55,672 nt of DNA from Paractinoplanes lichenicola (lineage in GTDB: Bacteria; Actinomycetota; Actinomycetes; Mycobacteriales; Micromonosporaceae). A program made the translations under genes and the position numbers. Shown piece by piece: positions 40,059 through 48,269 of the stretch. The stretch's first letter is position 1. Every line of letters begins with the position of its first letter. Location of the stretch: assembly GCF_016785085.1 (NCBI RefSeq), contig NZ_JAENHO010000027.1, positions 1 through 55,672 on the forward strand, given 5' to 3'. The notes under the pieces were generated by a model. It was not told the DNA's origin, searched no databases, and saw only the letters and a program-made list of their open reading frames with translations.

Positions 40059-40952
40059 ATGATCGATGAGGACCTCCGGCAGCAGGCGGCCGACCACATC
40101 CGGGAAGAGGTAGCCCGCGGGCGCTCGACCTACGCCGAGATCGTGGACGGCACGGTCGAATGGCTGGAGGACCAGGCTTCCGGAGCCGAGTTGCGCCCGC
40201 TGGCCGAGGCGATCACCCAGGACGAGTTCGCGGCCCATCTGGCCGCGCAGGCGTCGTGGCCCGAGCGCACCGACAGCGACCGGCTGACCGATGCCTTCCG
40301 GGCCCTCGACATGGCCGGCATCACCGCCCGGGAAGACTTCGCCTGCTGCCGGAATTGCGGCACCACCGAGATCCGCGACGAGGGCGCCGGCCGGGGTTAC
40401 GTCTTCTATCACGAGCAGGACGCGCAGCGAGCCGTCAACGGTGGCGGCGTCTGGCTGGCGTACGGGCATGCCGGCGCCGAACCGACCGTCGAGCTGGGTG
40501 AGGAGATCGCCGCCGCCCTGCGCGCCGAGGGGCTGACCGTCGAGTGGGACGGCGAGGCCGGGCAGCGCATTCTGGTCCCGCTGCAGTGGGCCCGGCGCCG
40601 GCACGGTCGCATGGCGGCGCACCCCGGCGCGCCCGAGGAGGCGAGCCCGATCACGGTGACGCTGCACGACGGCTCGGAGCGGCCGATGGGGCCGGCCGAG
40701 ATGCTCGACGTGCTGCGCCGCCTGCCCACCCGCGTCAACGCCTTCCTGGTGGCGGTCCACCCCACGGCCGGCTGCGTGCAGATGCGCTGGGAGGAGGGCC
40801 GGCTCTGGCTGGAGACGCCGGACGCCGACGCGGAGGCCTCGACGGGCAAATACGCCACCCTGGCCGAGGCCGAGCGGATGCTGACGATCCTGGCCACCGA
40901 GCATCGCAACGCCGTGCCCGGCCTCGACGGGGTCACCACTACGGCTTGGTGA
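40059..40952 (+). CDS. Conserved actinobacterial protein of unknown function (DUF6891-like)
   Basis: The protein has 297 residues. The middle reads DFACCRNCGTTEIRDEGAGR, GYVFYHEQDAQRAVNGGGVW, LAYGHAG, the signature of an uncharacterised actinobacterial family, with a CxxC pair. The N-terminal 90 residues are helical and acidic. The C-terminal third (about 210-297) is a separate small alpha/beta domain. No membrane segments. I give the DUF name from memory and the function is unknown. Its last 14 bp overlap the end of the convergent GH42 gene. Confidence 0.7.
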   Translation: MIDEDLRQQAADHIREEVARGRSTYAEIVDGTVEWLEDQASGAELRPLAEAITQDEFAAHLAAQASWPERTDSDRLTDAFRALDMAGITAREDFACCRNCGTTEIRDEGAGRGYVFYHEQDAQRAVNGGGVWLAYGHAGAEPTVELGEEIAAALRAEGLTVEWDGEAGQRILVPLQWARRRHGRMAAHPGAPEEASPITVTLHDGSERPMGPAEMLDVLRRLPTRVNAFLVAVHPTAGCVQMRWEEGRLWLETPDADAEASTGKYATLAEAERMLTILATEHRNAVPGLDGVTTTAW

Positions 40953-42834
40953 TCCGATAGCCGTACGGCTCGAGGATCTGGCCGTTGACCTCGACCGGCG
41001 TCGGATTGTGGTTGATCAGGGTCACCATCGGGCCGCGGGCGCACGCCTCCACGCGCGGGGGCAGGTCCTTCAGCACGGGCTTCAGGTCCAGGGCGCCCAC
41101 CACGTACGAGGTGAGGGCCGCGGTGCCGGCCTCGTCGGCGATCGTGGCCAGGTGATAGGACGTGCCCGAGCCGTACGGGTGGCTGGTGAACGCGGGCGAG
41201 CCGTCACCGAAGGTCGCCAGCACCGTGGCCCCCTCGACGTGCAGCACCTCGGCCAGCACCGTCCCCTCGAAGCCCAACCCGTCACCCCGTACGGTCGCCT
41301 CGCCCGGCAGCACGCCCGCGAAGTCCAGCACCGTGGCCCCGAGCACCGGCCCGAGCTGCCGCGTGAAGCCGCCCGGCCGGAACCGGTCGTGCTCGTCCAC
41401 GATGTCGGTGAACGCCGTGGTCAGCAGGGCGCCACCGGCTTCGACGAACGACACCAACGCGGCGGCCGAGGGCAGCAGGTGCAGGCTGGGCGCCACGACG
41501 AGGCGATAGCCGTCGAACGGTCCGGTGGCCCGTACGAAATCGGTCTGCACCCCGGCCTGCAGGAACGCACCGTGCCAGGCGCGCACCTGGGCGATGTAGT
41601 CGAGCGGGGCCGGGTGGTTGGGCTGGTCGAGCGCCCACCAGCTGTCCCAGTCGAGCACGATCGCGACCGCGGCCTCGCCGCCCGGGGCCGGCAGGTCGCC
41701 CAGCTCCGCCAGCTCGGCGCCCAGCCGCGAGATCTCCCGGAACGTCCGCGTGGTGGGACCGCCGTGGGGCAGCATCGCCGAGTGGTATTTCTCGGCCCCG
41801 GCCGACGACTGCCGCCACTGGAAGAACAGCACGCCGTCGGCGCCGCGCCCGACCGCCTGCATGCTCATCGCGGCCATCTGCCCGGGCGCCTTGGCCGCGT
41901 TGTTCTCCCGCCAGTTGACGTAGTTGGGCGCCTGCTCCATGAGAATCCACGGCTTGCCCGGTTTCAGCGAGCGCATCAGGTCGCGGGCGAAGGCGCCGAC
42001 CTCGTACGACCGGGGGTCGCGCGGATCGGGGTAGGTGTCGTCGGCGATGACGTCGACCTCGGCGGCCCACGACCAGTAGTCGGTGGGCTGGAAGGCACTC
42101 ATCATGTTGCTCGTCAACGGCTGCGTCGCCCCGGCCTCGCGGATGATCCGCTTCTCCATCCGCAGCAGGTCGAGCAGCATGTCCGAGCTGAACCGGCGGA
42201 AGTCGAGCACCTGCGACGGGTTGACGCTGTAGGGCGCGTGCCGCGGCGGCAGGATCTCGGCGAAATCGGTGTAGCGCTGCGACCAGAACATCGTGCCCCA
42301 GGCCGCGTTGAGCGCGTCGACGTCGCCGTACTTGCCGGACAGCCAGACCCGGAAGGCCGCGGCCGCCTGATCCGAGTAGTCGTAGGCGACGTGACAGCCG
42401 AGCTCGTTGTTGATGTGCCAGAGCACCACGGCCGGGTGATCCTGGTAGCGCTCCACTGTGGCCCGTACGAGGTCGGAAGCGAGCCGCCGATAGACGGGCG
42501 ACGTCGGGGCGTAGTGCTGCCGGCTACCCGGCCACCGGGTCACGCCGTCCGCGTTCTCGGTCAGCACCGCCGGATACTTCGCGGTCAGCCAGGGCGGCGG
42601 CGACGCGGTGCCGGTGGCCAGGTCGACGGCGATCCCCGCCGCGTGCAGCAGGTCGATGACCTGGTCGAGCCACTCGTAGTCGAAGACACCCTCGGCGGGC
42701 TGGATCCGCGCCCACGAGAACACGCCGACGGTGGCCAGGTTGACCCCGGCCTCGCGCATCAGCCGCACGTCGTCGGCCCACACGTCCGCGGGCCACTGCT
42801 CGGGGTTGTAGTCCCCGCCGTAGAAGATCGGCAT
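40939..42834 (-). CDS. GH42 beta-galactosidase
   Basis: The protein has 631 residues. The GH42 TIM barrel starts FYGGDYNPEQWPADVWADDV. The acid/base Glu is in WHINNELGC (about residue 144) and the nucleophile Glu in WILMEQAPNYVNW (about 300). The trimerisation domain and C-terminal beta domain follow. It has no signal peptide and hydrolyses beta-galactosides in the cytoplasm. It stands alone with no palindromic LacI site upstream, so membership of the sugar regulon is by location and biochemical fit only. On galactosylated xyloglucan pieces it would remove the terminal galactose before alpha-xylosidase action. Confidence 0.88.
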   Translation of the reverse strand: MPIFYGGDYNPEQWPADVWADDVRLMREAGVNLATVGVFSWARIQPAEGVFDYEWLDQVIDLLHAAGIAVDLATGTASPPPWLTAKYPAVLTENADGVTRWPGSRQHYAPTSPVYRRLASDLVRATVERYQDHPAVVLWHINNELGCHVAYDYSDQAAAAFRVWLSGKYGDVDALNAAWGTMFWSQRYTDFAEILPPRHAPYSVNPSQVLDFRRFSSDMLLDLLRMEKRIIREAGATQPLTSNMMSAFQPTDYWSWAAEVDVIADDTYPDPRDPRSYEVGAFARDLMRSLKPGKPWILMEQAPNYVNWRENNAAKAPGQMAAMSMQAVGRGADGVLFFQWRQSSAGAEKYHSAMLPHGGPTTRTFREISRLGAELAELGDLPAPGGEAAVAIVLDWDSWWALDQPNHPAPLDYIAQVRAWHGAFLQAGVQTDFVRATGPFDGYRLVVAPSLHLLPSAAALVSFVEAGGALLTTAFTDIVDEHDRFRPGGFTRQLGPVLGATVLDFAGVLPGEATVRGDGLGFEGTVLAEVLHVEGATVLATFGDGSPAFTSHPYGSGTSYHLATIADEAGTAALTSYVVGALDLKPVLKDLPPRVEACARGPMVTLINHNPTPVEVNGQILEPYGYRITKP

Positions 42835-42946
42835 GCCCCTATCCTGCGGCGGGCCGCCGGGAACCGACAGAGGCCCTGGCTAGCGGCCTGTGTCGATCCC
42901 GCCGTAGGCTGCGGTTCAAGGCGGCATCACGGGAGGCGGACCCGGC

Positions 42947-44623
42947 ATGACGACGGACGGCAGACCTGCGCGGCTTCTGCGGGGGTACGGCTGGTGGATC
43001 ATTCTGGTGACCGTTTTGCTCACCGCCGGGGCATACGCGCTGAGCCGCCTGGAGAAACCGGCCTACCGCTCGACCGCGACCGCCGTGACCAGCCCCCGGC
43101 TCAGCCCCGACACGATCCCGGTGGCCGCCAACCCCGGCACCGAACGCGAGATCGCCCGCTCCGGCAACGTGCTCAAGACCGTCTCCGGGCAGCTCGGCAT
43201 CGGCCAGGACGTGCTGACCCGGGGCCTGAAGGTCGAGGCGGTCGAGGGCGGCGGGGCCGCGATCGTCTTCACGTACGACAACCGCAACGCCACCGTCGCC
43301 CAGCAGCGCGCCCAGGCCGTGGCGGCCGAATACGTGCGCTATCGCAACAGCAGCATCGCCCAGTACGGCATCGCCGCCTCGCTGGTGTCGCCGGCGAGCC
43401 GGGCCGAGGAGCGGCACCGCCCGCTCTGGGTCTATCTGGCCCCCGGCGCCGCGCTGGGCCTGCTGCTCGGGCTGCTCTCGGCGCTGTGGCTGGCCCGCCG
43501 CCGCGACCGGCTCGGCGGGCGGGAGCACTTCGAGCGGGTGACCGGGGTGCCGGTGCTGGCCACGATCCCCCGCGCCCGCCGCTCGCACGGCCCGGGCGCC
43601 CCGCTGCCGGTGCTGCTGCGCTCCCCCGACTCGGCCGACGCCGAGTCCTACCGCTACCTGCGGGCCCGGCTCGGCCCGCGGCTGCAGGGCCCGTCGACGG
43701 TGCTGGTGGCGGGCGGCCGCGACGGCGAGGGCCGCAGCACGACGGCGGCCAACCTGGCCGTCGCCCTGGCCCAGGCCGGCCGCCGGGTCGTGCTGATCGA
43801 CACCGACGTCCGCCACCCGGCCCTGCATCTGATGTTCGACCTGTCCCGCGACCGCGGGCTGACGAACGTGCTGACCGGCGAGCACTCGCTGGCCGAGACC
43901 CTGGCCGCCGGCGCGATCGTCAACCTGCGGGTGCTGGCGGCCGGGGCCGACCGCGACGGCAGCGGCGACCTGCTGGCCGCGGGCGGGCTGACCGGGCTGC
44001 TGCACGAGCTCAAGACGCAGTGCGACGTCGTCGTGCTCGACTCGCCGGCCCTGCTCAGCGTCTCCGACGGGCTCGGCCTGGCCGCCCACAGCGACCACGT
44101 GCTGCTGGTCACCGACTATCGCCGCACCACCCGGGCCGCCGCCGTGCGGGCCGCGGCCGAGCTGGAGCAGGTAGCGCCGGGGCGGGTCGCGGCCGTGCTG
44201 ATCGGCGTGCCCGAGCGCGACGGTGGGCTGACCCCGCGCACCCGGGCGGGGCGCGCCCCTGCCCCGGCCCCGATTCACCACCCGGTGGCCGACCGGTTCG
44301 ACGTGCTGGAGGGGCCGTCGGTCGCCCTGCCCCCGCACCCGATCGCCGCTCCTGCCCCTTCCCCGGCCCCCGCCGCGGCCCCTGCCCCATCCCCGGCCCC
44401 CGCCGCCGCTCCTGCCCCATCCCCGGCCCCGGCCCCTGCCTCCGCTGCGGCCCCTGAGCCTGAGCCTGAACCCGTCGCGAAGACGCCGAAGGCGAGGCCG
44501 GCCCGCGCCAAGGCCGCCATCCCGAAGCCGCGCGTCTACTCGTCGGCCGCCGCGGCCGAGGCCGAGGCCCGGGTGCAGGCCAAGGCGGCCGCGGAGGCCG
44601 AGGACGCCCCCGCCGAGAAGTAG
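42947..44623 (+). CDS. Wzz/BY-kinase-like polysaccharide co-polymerase with altered P-loop
   Basis: The protein has 558 residues. Two transmembrane helices (about 14-32 and 160-182) bracket an outward Wzz-type segment, followed by a cytoplasmic CpsD-like ATPase domain. Its Walker A reads GRDGEGRST with Arg263 where the family has Lys. The Walker A' segment VVLIDTDVRHP and Walker B VVVLDSP are kept. The C-terminal 120 residues are Pro/Ala repeats (PAPSPAPAAA) and Ala/Glu-rich. The tyrosine cluster of BY-kinases is absent, with a single Tyr in the tail. It probably organises exopolysaccharide export but is unlikely to be an ordinary tyrosine autokinase. GGGAGGCGG precedes ATG 42947. Confidence 0.78.
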   Translation: MTTDGRPARLLRGYGWWIILVTVLLTAGAYALSRLEKPAYRSTATAVTSPRLSPDTIPVAANPGTEREIARSGNVLKTVSGQLGIGQDVLTRGLKVEAVEGGGAAIVFTYDNRNATVAQQRAQAVAAEYVRYRNSSIAQYGIAASLVSPASRAEERHRPLWVYLAPGAALGLLLGLLSALWLARRRDRLGGREHFERVTGVPVLATIPRARRSHGPGAPLPVLLRSPDSADAESYRYLRARLGPRLQGPSTVLVAGGRDGEGRSTTAANLAVALAQAGRRVVLIDTDVRHPALHLMFDLSRDRGLTNVLTGEHSLAETLAAGAIVNLRVLAAGADRDGSGDLLAAGGLTGLLHELKTQCDVVVLDSPALLSVSDGLGLAAHSDHVLLVTDYRRTTRAAAVRAAAELEQVAPGRVAAVLIGVPERDGGLTPRTRAGRAPAPAPIHHPVADRFDVLEGPSVALPPHPIAAPAPSPAPAAAPAPSPAPAAAPAPSPAPAPASAAAPEPEPEPVAKTPKARPARAKAAIPKPRVYSSAAAAEAEARVQAKAAAEAEDAPAEK

Positions 44624-44699
44624 CCCGCCGGCCCGGCACGCGACGGGCGAGGCGCTGGAGGACTAGGCGGCCCGGGTGGCCAGTTCCGGAACCGGCAGG

Positions 44700-44718
44700 T
44701 TAGGTTAGGCGTGCCTTA
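44700..44718. promoter_or_regulatory. Iron box (DmdR/IdeR/DtxR-type operator)
   Basis: TTAGGTTAGGCGTGCCTTA matches the consensus TTAGGTTAGGCTAACCTAA over its first 11 bases and most of the second half. It lies 29 bp ahead of the siderophore-interacting protein start. TAGGTT within it may be the -10, so repressor binding under high iron would block transcription. Confidence 0.75.
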
Positions 44719-44747
44719 CGTTCCGGAAGTTGCTCAGGAGGCCTCCC

Positions 44748-45680
44748 GTGACCCAGACCGTCGACCCGGCCACGAGCACGGTGCCGTGGCGGTTCTTCGC
44801 CACCGAGGTGCGTGCGGTGACGCGGCTCAGCCCGCATTTCGTGCGCGTCACCTTCACCGGCGACGACCTGGACACGTTCGCCGACAACGGCTTCGACCAG
44901 CGGATCAAGCTGATCCCGCCGCTGCCCGGCTCGGGCCTGGCGCACCTGCCGACGGGCGAGGACTGGTACACGGAGTGGCGTGAGCTGCCCGAGGAGCGGC
45001 GCAACCCGATCCGGACGTACACGGTGCGCGCCGTCCGCCCCGAGCTGCGCGAGGTCGACGTCGACATGGTGCTGCACGGCGTCGACGGCCCCGCCTCCCG
45101 GTTCGCCGCCGAGGCCGGTCCGGGCACCCCGGCCTACCTGATGGGTCCGAACGCTCTTTTCGACGGCCCGCACGGGGGCATCGACTTCCACCCGCCCGCG
45201 CACACCGACTGCCTGCTGCTGGGCGGCGACGAGACAGCGGTGCCGGCCATCACCGGGATCCTCGAGCGGCTGCCGGCCGACGCACGCGGTGAGGCCCTGC
45301 TCGAGGTGCCCTCGGCCGACGACGCGCTGGAGCTGGTGGCGCCTGCGGGCGTCCGCGTCACCTGGCTGGCCCGCGACAACGCCACCCACGGCGAAAAGCT
45401 CATTCCCGCCGTACGGGCGGCGACCCGCCGGCTGTTCGGCGAGGGGCACCTGGGCGGGGCCACGGAAGCCGTCGAGCTGGAGGACGTGGACGTCGACCAC
45501 GACGTGCTCTGGGAGGTCCCGGAGGAGGTCGTCGACGTCAGCCGCTTCTACGCCTGGCTCGCCGGCGAGGCCGCGATGATCAAGACCTTGCGCCGCCACC
45601 TGGTCGCCGAGTGCGGCGTCGACCGCAAGCTGGTCGCGTTCATGGGCTACTGGCGCCTCGGGCGGGCCGAGGGCAACTAG
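44748..45680 (+). CDS. Siderophore-interacting protein (ferric-siderophore reductase)
   Basis: The protein has 310 residues. The N-terminal FAD-binding barrel contains NPIRTYTVR (about 82-90) and the C-terminal half has LLLGGDETAVPAITGILERL and the terminal FMGYWRLGRAEGN typical of SIP/ViuB proteins, which reduce ferric siderophores in the cytoplasm to release iron. GTG 44748 follows CAGGAGG at 6 nt. The iron box upstream gives iron-repressed expression. No siderophore genes are adjacent, so it serves uptake systems elsewhere. Confidence 0.9.
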   Translation: MTQTVDPATSTVPWRFFATEVRAVTRLSPHFVRVTFTGDDLDTFADNGFDQRIKLIPPLPGSGLAHLPTGEDWYTEWRELPEERRNPIRTYTVRAVRPELREVDVDMVLHGVDGPASRFAAEAGPGTPAYLMGPNALFDGPHGGIDFHPPAHTDCLLLGGDETAVPAITGILERLPADARGEALLEVPSADDALELVAPAGVRVTWLARDNATHGEKLIPAVRAATRRLFGEGHLGGATEAVELEDVDVDHDVLWEVPEEVVDVSRFYAWLAGEAAMIKTLRRHLVAECGVDRKLVAFMGYWRLGRAEGN

Positions 45681-45756
45681 ACCTCTCGTCCCGTTTTCCG
45701 CCGAATTCCCCCGGACGGGCACAGCGTCGCCTAGCGTTTTCGGTGAGGCCGCGCGT

Positions 45757-45780
45757 GTGCGGCGGCCCGGAGAGCCGCAC
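45757..45780 (+). promoter_or_regulatory. Hairpin in the probable leader of the response-regulator gene
   Basis: GTGCGGC (45757-45763) pairs with GCCGCAC (45774-45780). It lies 36 bp upstream of the response regulator start and downstream of a TAGCGT hexamer (45732-45737). Role unknown. Confidence 0.3.
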
Positions 45781-45816
45781 CCCGACGCGGCTCCACCGAG
45801 CCCGAGGGGAGAGGCG

Positions 45817-46233
45817 ATGTGGAACACCTCGGCGCCCCAGCAGGGTCCGGTCGTCCTGCTGGTCGAGGACGACGAGGACCTGCGCGACATGACGTCCCAG
45901 ATGCTCGAGCTGCGGGGCTTCCAGGTGCTGGTGGCCACCGACGCGGTCAGCGCCATCACCACGTGCCGCGTGCATGAGGGCAAGATCGACGTGCTGCTGA
46001 CCGACCTGGGCCTGCCCGGGGTCTCGGGCGGCGAGCTGGCCCGCTCGGCGCACGCCGTACGGCCCGGCATGGAGACGGTCTACGTGTCAGGCATGCCGCA
46101 GGAGATCGCGATCCGGCGGGGCATCATCAAGCGCGGGGCGCCCTTCATCGCCAAGCCGTTCACGGCGGACCAGCTGGCGGGCATGTTGCGCTCGGTTCTG
46201 GCCCAGCACAACAGCAACGCGCCTGCACCCTGA
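45817..46233 (+). CDS. Single-domain response regulator at the head of the tad cluster
   Basis: The protein has 138 residues and consists only of a receiver domain: acidic pocket VEDDEDL (about 16-22), phospho-acceptor Asp63 in LLTDLGLPG, and Lys113 in FIAKPF. No DNA-binding domain is attached, so it signals by protein contact. GGGGAGAGG sets ATG 45817 as start. It lies about 100 bp before the pilin gene, and a histidine kinase flanks the other end of the tad cluster; the two may form the input for pilus control. Confidence 0.85.
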   Translation: MWNTSAPQQGPVVLLVEDDEDLRDMTSQMLELRGFQVLVATDAVSAITTCRVHEGKIDVLLTDLGLPGVSGGELARSAHAVRPGMETVYVSGMPQEIAIRRGIIKRGAPFIAKPFTADQLAGMLRSVLAQHNSNAPAP

Positions 46234-46330
46234 AGCAACGGTTCGCTAACTCAACTCGCCGGGGTTCCCTCCGATTCTTACTGGTGCAAGGCCACGAAGA
46301 ACGCGGCCGAAACAACCAGGGGGAACCGAC

Positions 46331-46528
46331 ATGCTTGCCATCACCTCTTACGTCTGCTCGTTCGTCCAGTCCCGCATGACCCGCAAGGACGACGAGGGCG
46401 CCACCGCCGTCGAGTACGGCCTGCTCGTCACGCTGATCGCGATCGCCCTGATCGCCGGCGCCACGATCTTCGGCGGCAAGATCAGCGACCTCTTCAAGAC
46501 GGTCGGCAACAAGCTCGTCGTCCCGTGA
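46331..46528 (+). CDS. flp: Flp-type IVb pilin
   Basis: The protein has 65 residues. A charged leader (MTRKDDEG) is followed by ATAVEYGLLVTLIAIALIAG, with the class IVb cleavage site G/ATAVEYGLL and Glu at +5 needed for methylation and assembly. It is the structural subunit of the Tad pilus. CAGGGGGA precedes ATG 46331. It is short for the family outside actinobacteria but normal within it. Confidence 0.92.
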   Translation: MLAITSYVCSFVQSRMTRKDDEGATAVEYGLLVTLIAIALIAGATIFGGKISDLFKTVGNKLVVP

Positions 46529-46555
46529 TGATCTGAAAGGCCGGTAGTCACGACC

Positions 46556-46999
46556 GTGCGATCCGCCAGTCGTTCCCTCCTTCGCCCCGGGCCGCGTGCC
46601 GAACGCAGGCCGGTCCGGGGCGAGGAGGGTGCCGCCGCGGTGGAGTTCGCCATCGTGCTGCCGTTGATGCTGGTGCTCGTGTTCGGGGTCATCGACTTCG
46701 GGCGGGCCCTGCAGCAGCAGACCCTCCTCAGCGCCGCGGTTCGGGAAGGGGCCCGGACCGGGGCGTTGAACGGCACCACGGCCACAATCCAGGCCAAAGT
46801 GCAGGGCATGGCGGGCACCACCGCCACCGTCACCAGCACCCTGTGCACCAGCAGCTCGTCCACCATCGCCGACTCGACGGTGACGGCGTCACAGCCCTTC
46901 ACGGCCGTGACGCCCATTTTTGTGTTCATGAAGATGTTCGGGGTCACCTCCAGCCTCACAACCCTCACCGCCACCGGGGTGATGTCGTGCACCGGCTGA
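46556..46999 (+). CDS. TadE-like pseudopilin
   Basis: The protein has 147 residues. After a basic leader the sequence EEGAAAVEFAIVLPLMLVLV, FGVIDFGRALQQQ is the TadE signature with a prepilin-like cleavage site; the rest is an extracellular domain. GTG start at 46556, 27 bp after flp. TadE-type minor pilins help assembly and export of the Flp fibre. Confidence 0.88.
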   Translation: MRSASRSLLRPGPRAERRPVRGEEGAAAVEFAIVLPLMLVLVFGVIDFGRALQQQTLLSAAVREGARTGALNGTTATIQAKVQGMAGTTATVTSTLCTSSSSTIADSTVTASQPFTAVTPIFVFMKMFGVTSSLTTLTATGVMSCTG

Positions 47000-48249
47000 C
47001 CCGGCGGCCCCTGCTGACAGCCCGGCGCGTGTGGCGCCGGGCTCTGCGTCGTCACGGCTCCGAGAACGGCGTGGTCGCCGCGATGCTGGCCGTCCTGCTC
47101 AGCACCGGCGTCTTCTTCGGCACCGGCGCCCTGGTCATCGACGTCGCCCAGCTCTCGCTGGAACGCACCGAGCTGCAGTCGAGCGCCGACGCCGCCTCGT
47201 GGGCGGTGGCGATGCGCTGCGTGCGGAACGCCGCCGACTGCACCATGGCCGCCCAGAGCACGGTGGCCCAGACCTACACCACCAAGAACATCAAGCGCGG
47301 CTCGGCCGACTCGCAGATCTGTCTCACCGGTGTCACCGGCCAGACCTGCTCGACCTGGAGCAGCACCACCGCCTGCCCCGCCACCACCGTGACCGGCGGC
47401 AAGTCGGTCGAGGTGCGCACCAGCACCAAGCTGTCGAGCGGCTCCACGCTGCTGCCGCCCACCTTCGCCGGCACGCTTTCGGGCACCACCTACACCGGCA
47501 CCCGGGTCGGCGCCTGCGGCCGGGTCGCCTGGGGGCCGCCCGCCATCTCTAAGGTGTTCGCGCTCGGCATCTCGCTGTGCGACTGGCAGCGCATGACCAA
47601 CAACGGCAGCACCTATTACGGTCCCCTGGTCGGGTTGCTGGGTCAGCTCGGCCTCTTCCCGTTCCTGGGGCTGCCCGCGCCGACCGCCGCCGCCGAGAGC
47701 GCGATCGCCCAGGTGCTGCCGGCCGCCGTGCTCGGGCTGCCGCTGCCCTCGTGCACGACGCCGACCGTCAACCTGTCCAAGCCGCGCGGCTGGACCTGGC
47801 TCTACGACAACAGCCTCAACCCGCCCGACGCCAACTGCGAGCTCAGCCTCAACATCGGCGACGAACCGCGCGGTTTCGTCCTGTCCGGCCTGGCCGCCGG
47901 TGCGGCCTGCCGCAACCGCCTGCAGACGCTCTACACGACGCGGCAACCGATCCTGGTGCCGATCTTCGACCAGATCGAGCAGACCCTGCTCTCGCTGGCC
48001 CCGACGTACCGGATCGCCGGTTTTGCACCGTTTGTGGTCACCGGTTACGACACCCTCATCCCCGGGGTGCTGCAGTCCGTGGCCAACCTGCTGTCGCCCG
48101 GCGGAGTCCCGTCCCTGCTGGAGAAGGCGCTGTGCACCATCTCCTCCTGCATCTACGGCTACTTCACCAGGACCGTCGTGCCCATCGACAACCCGGTCTT
48201 CGGCACCGGCTCGGACTTCGGGGCCACGGTCATCGGGCGTACGGGATGA
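46987..48249 (+). CDS. TadG-like pilus assembly protein
   Basis: The protein has 420 residues from GTG 46987, overlapping the TadE gene by 13 bp. The N-terminal NGVVAAMLAVLLSTGVFFGT, LVIDVAQLSLERTELQSSAD is the hydrophobic N-terminus of Tad 'Flp pilus assembly TadG' proteins. A long extracellular part with eight or more cysteines and low similarity follows. It is expected to anchor or adhere the pilus at the cell surface. The start is one of several GTGs and is chosen by coupling. Confidence 0.78.
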   Translation: MHRLTRRPLLTARRVWRRALRRHGSENGVVAAMLAVLLSTGVFFGTGALVIDVAQLSLERTELQSSADAASWAVAMRCVRNAADCTMAAQSTVAQTYTTKNIKRGSADSQICLTGVTGQTCSTWSSTTACPATTVTGGKSVEVRTSTKLSSGSTLLPPTFAGTLSGTTYTGTRVGACGRVAWGPPAISKVFALGISLCDWQRMTNNGSTYYGPLVGLLGQLGLFPFLGLPAPTAAAESAIAQVLPAAVLGLPLPSCTTPTVNLSKPRGWTWLYDNSLNPPDANCELSLNIGDEPRGFVLSGLAAGAACRNRLQTLYTTRQPILVPIFDQIEQTLLSLAPTYRIAGFAPFVVTGYDTLIPGVLQSVANLLSPGGVPSLLEKALCTISSCIYGYFTRTVVPIDNPVFGTGSDFGATVIGRTG

Positions 48250-48269
48250 AAGGGCCAAGGGGGTAGGAC

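Noticed and set aside
41008..44457. Plus-strand open frame of 1149 codons
   Set aside because: It runs antisense through the GH42 gene and then out of frame through the Wzz/kinase-like gene; low-complexity composition and no start signal.
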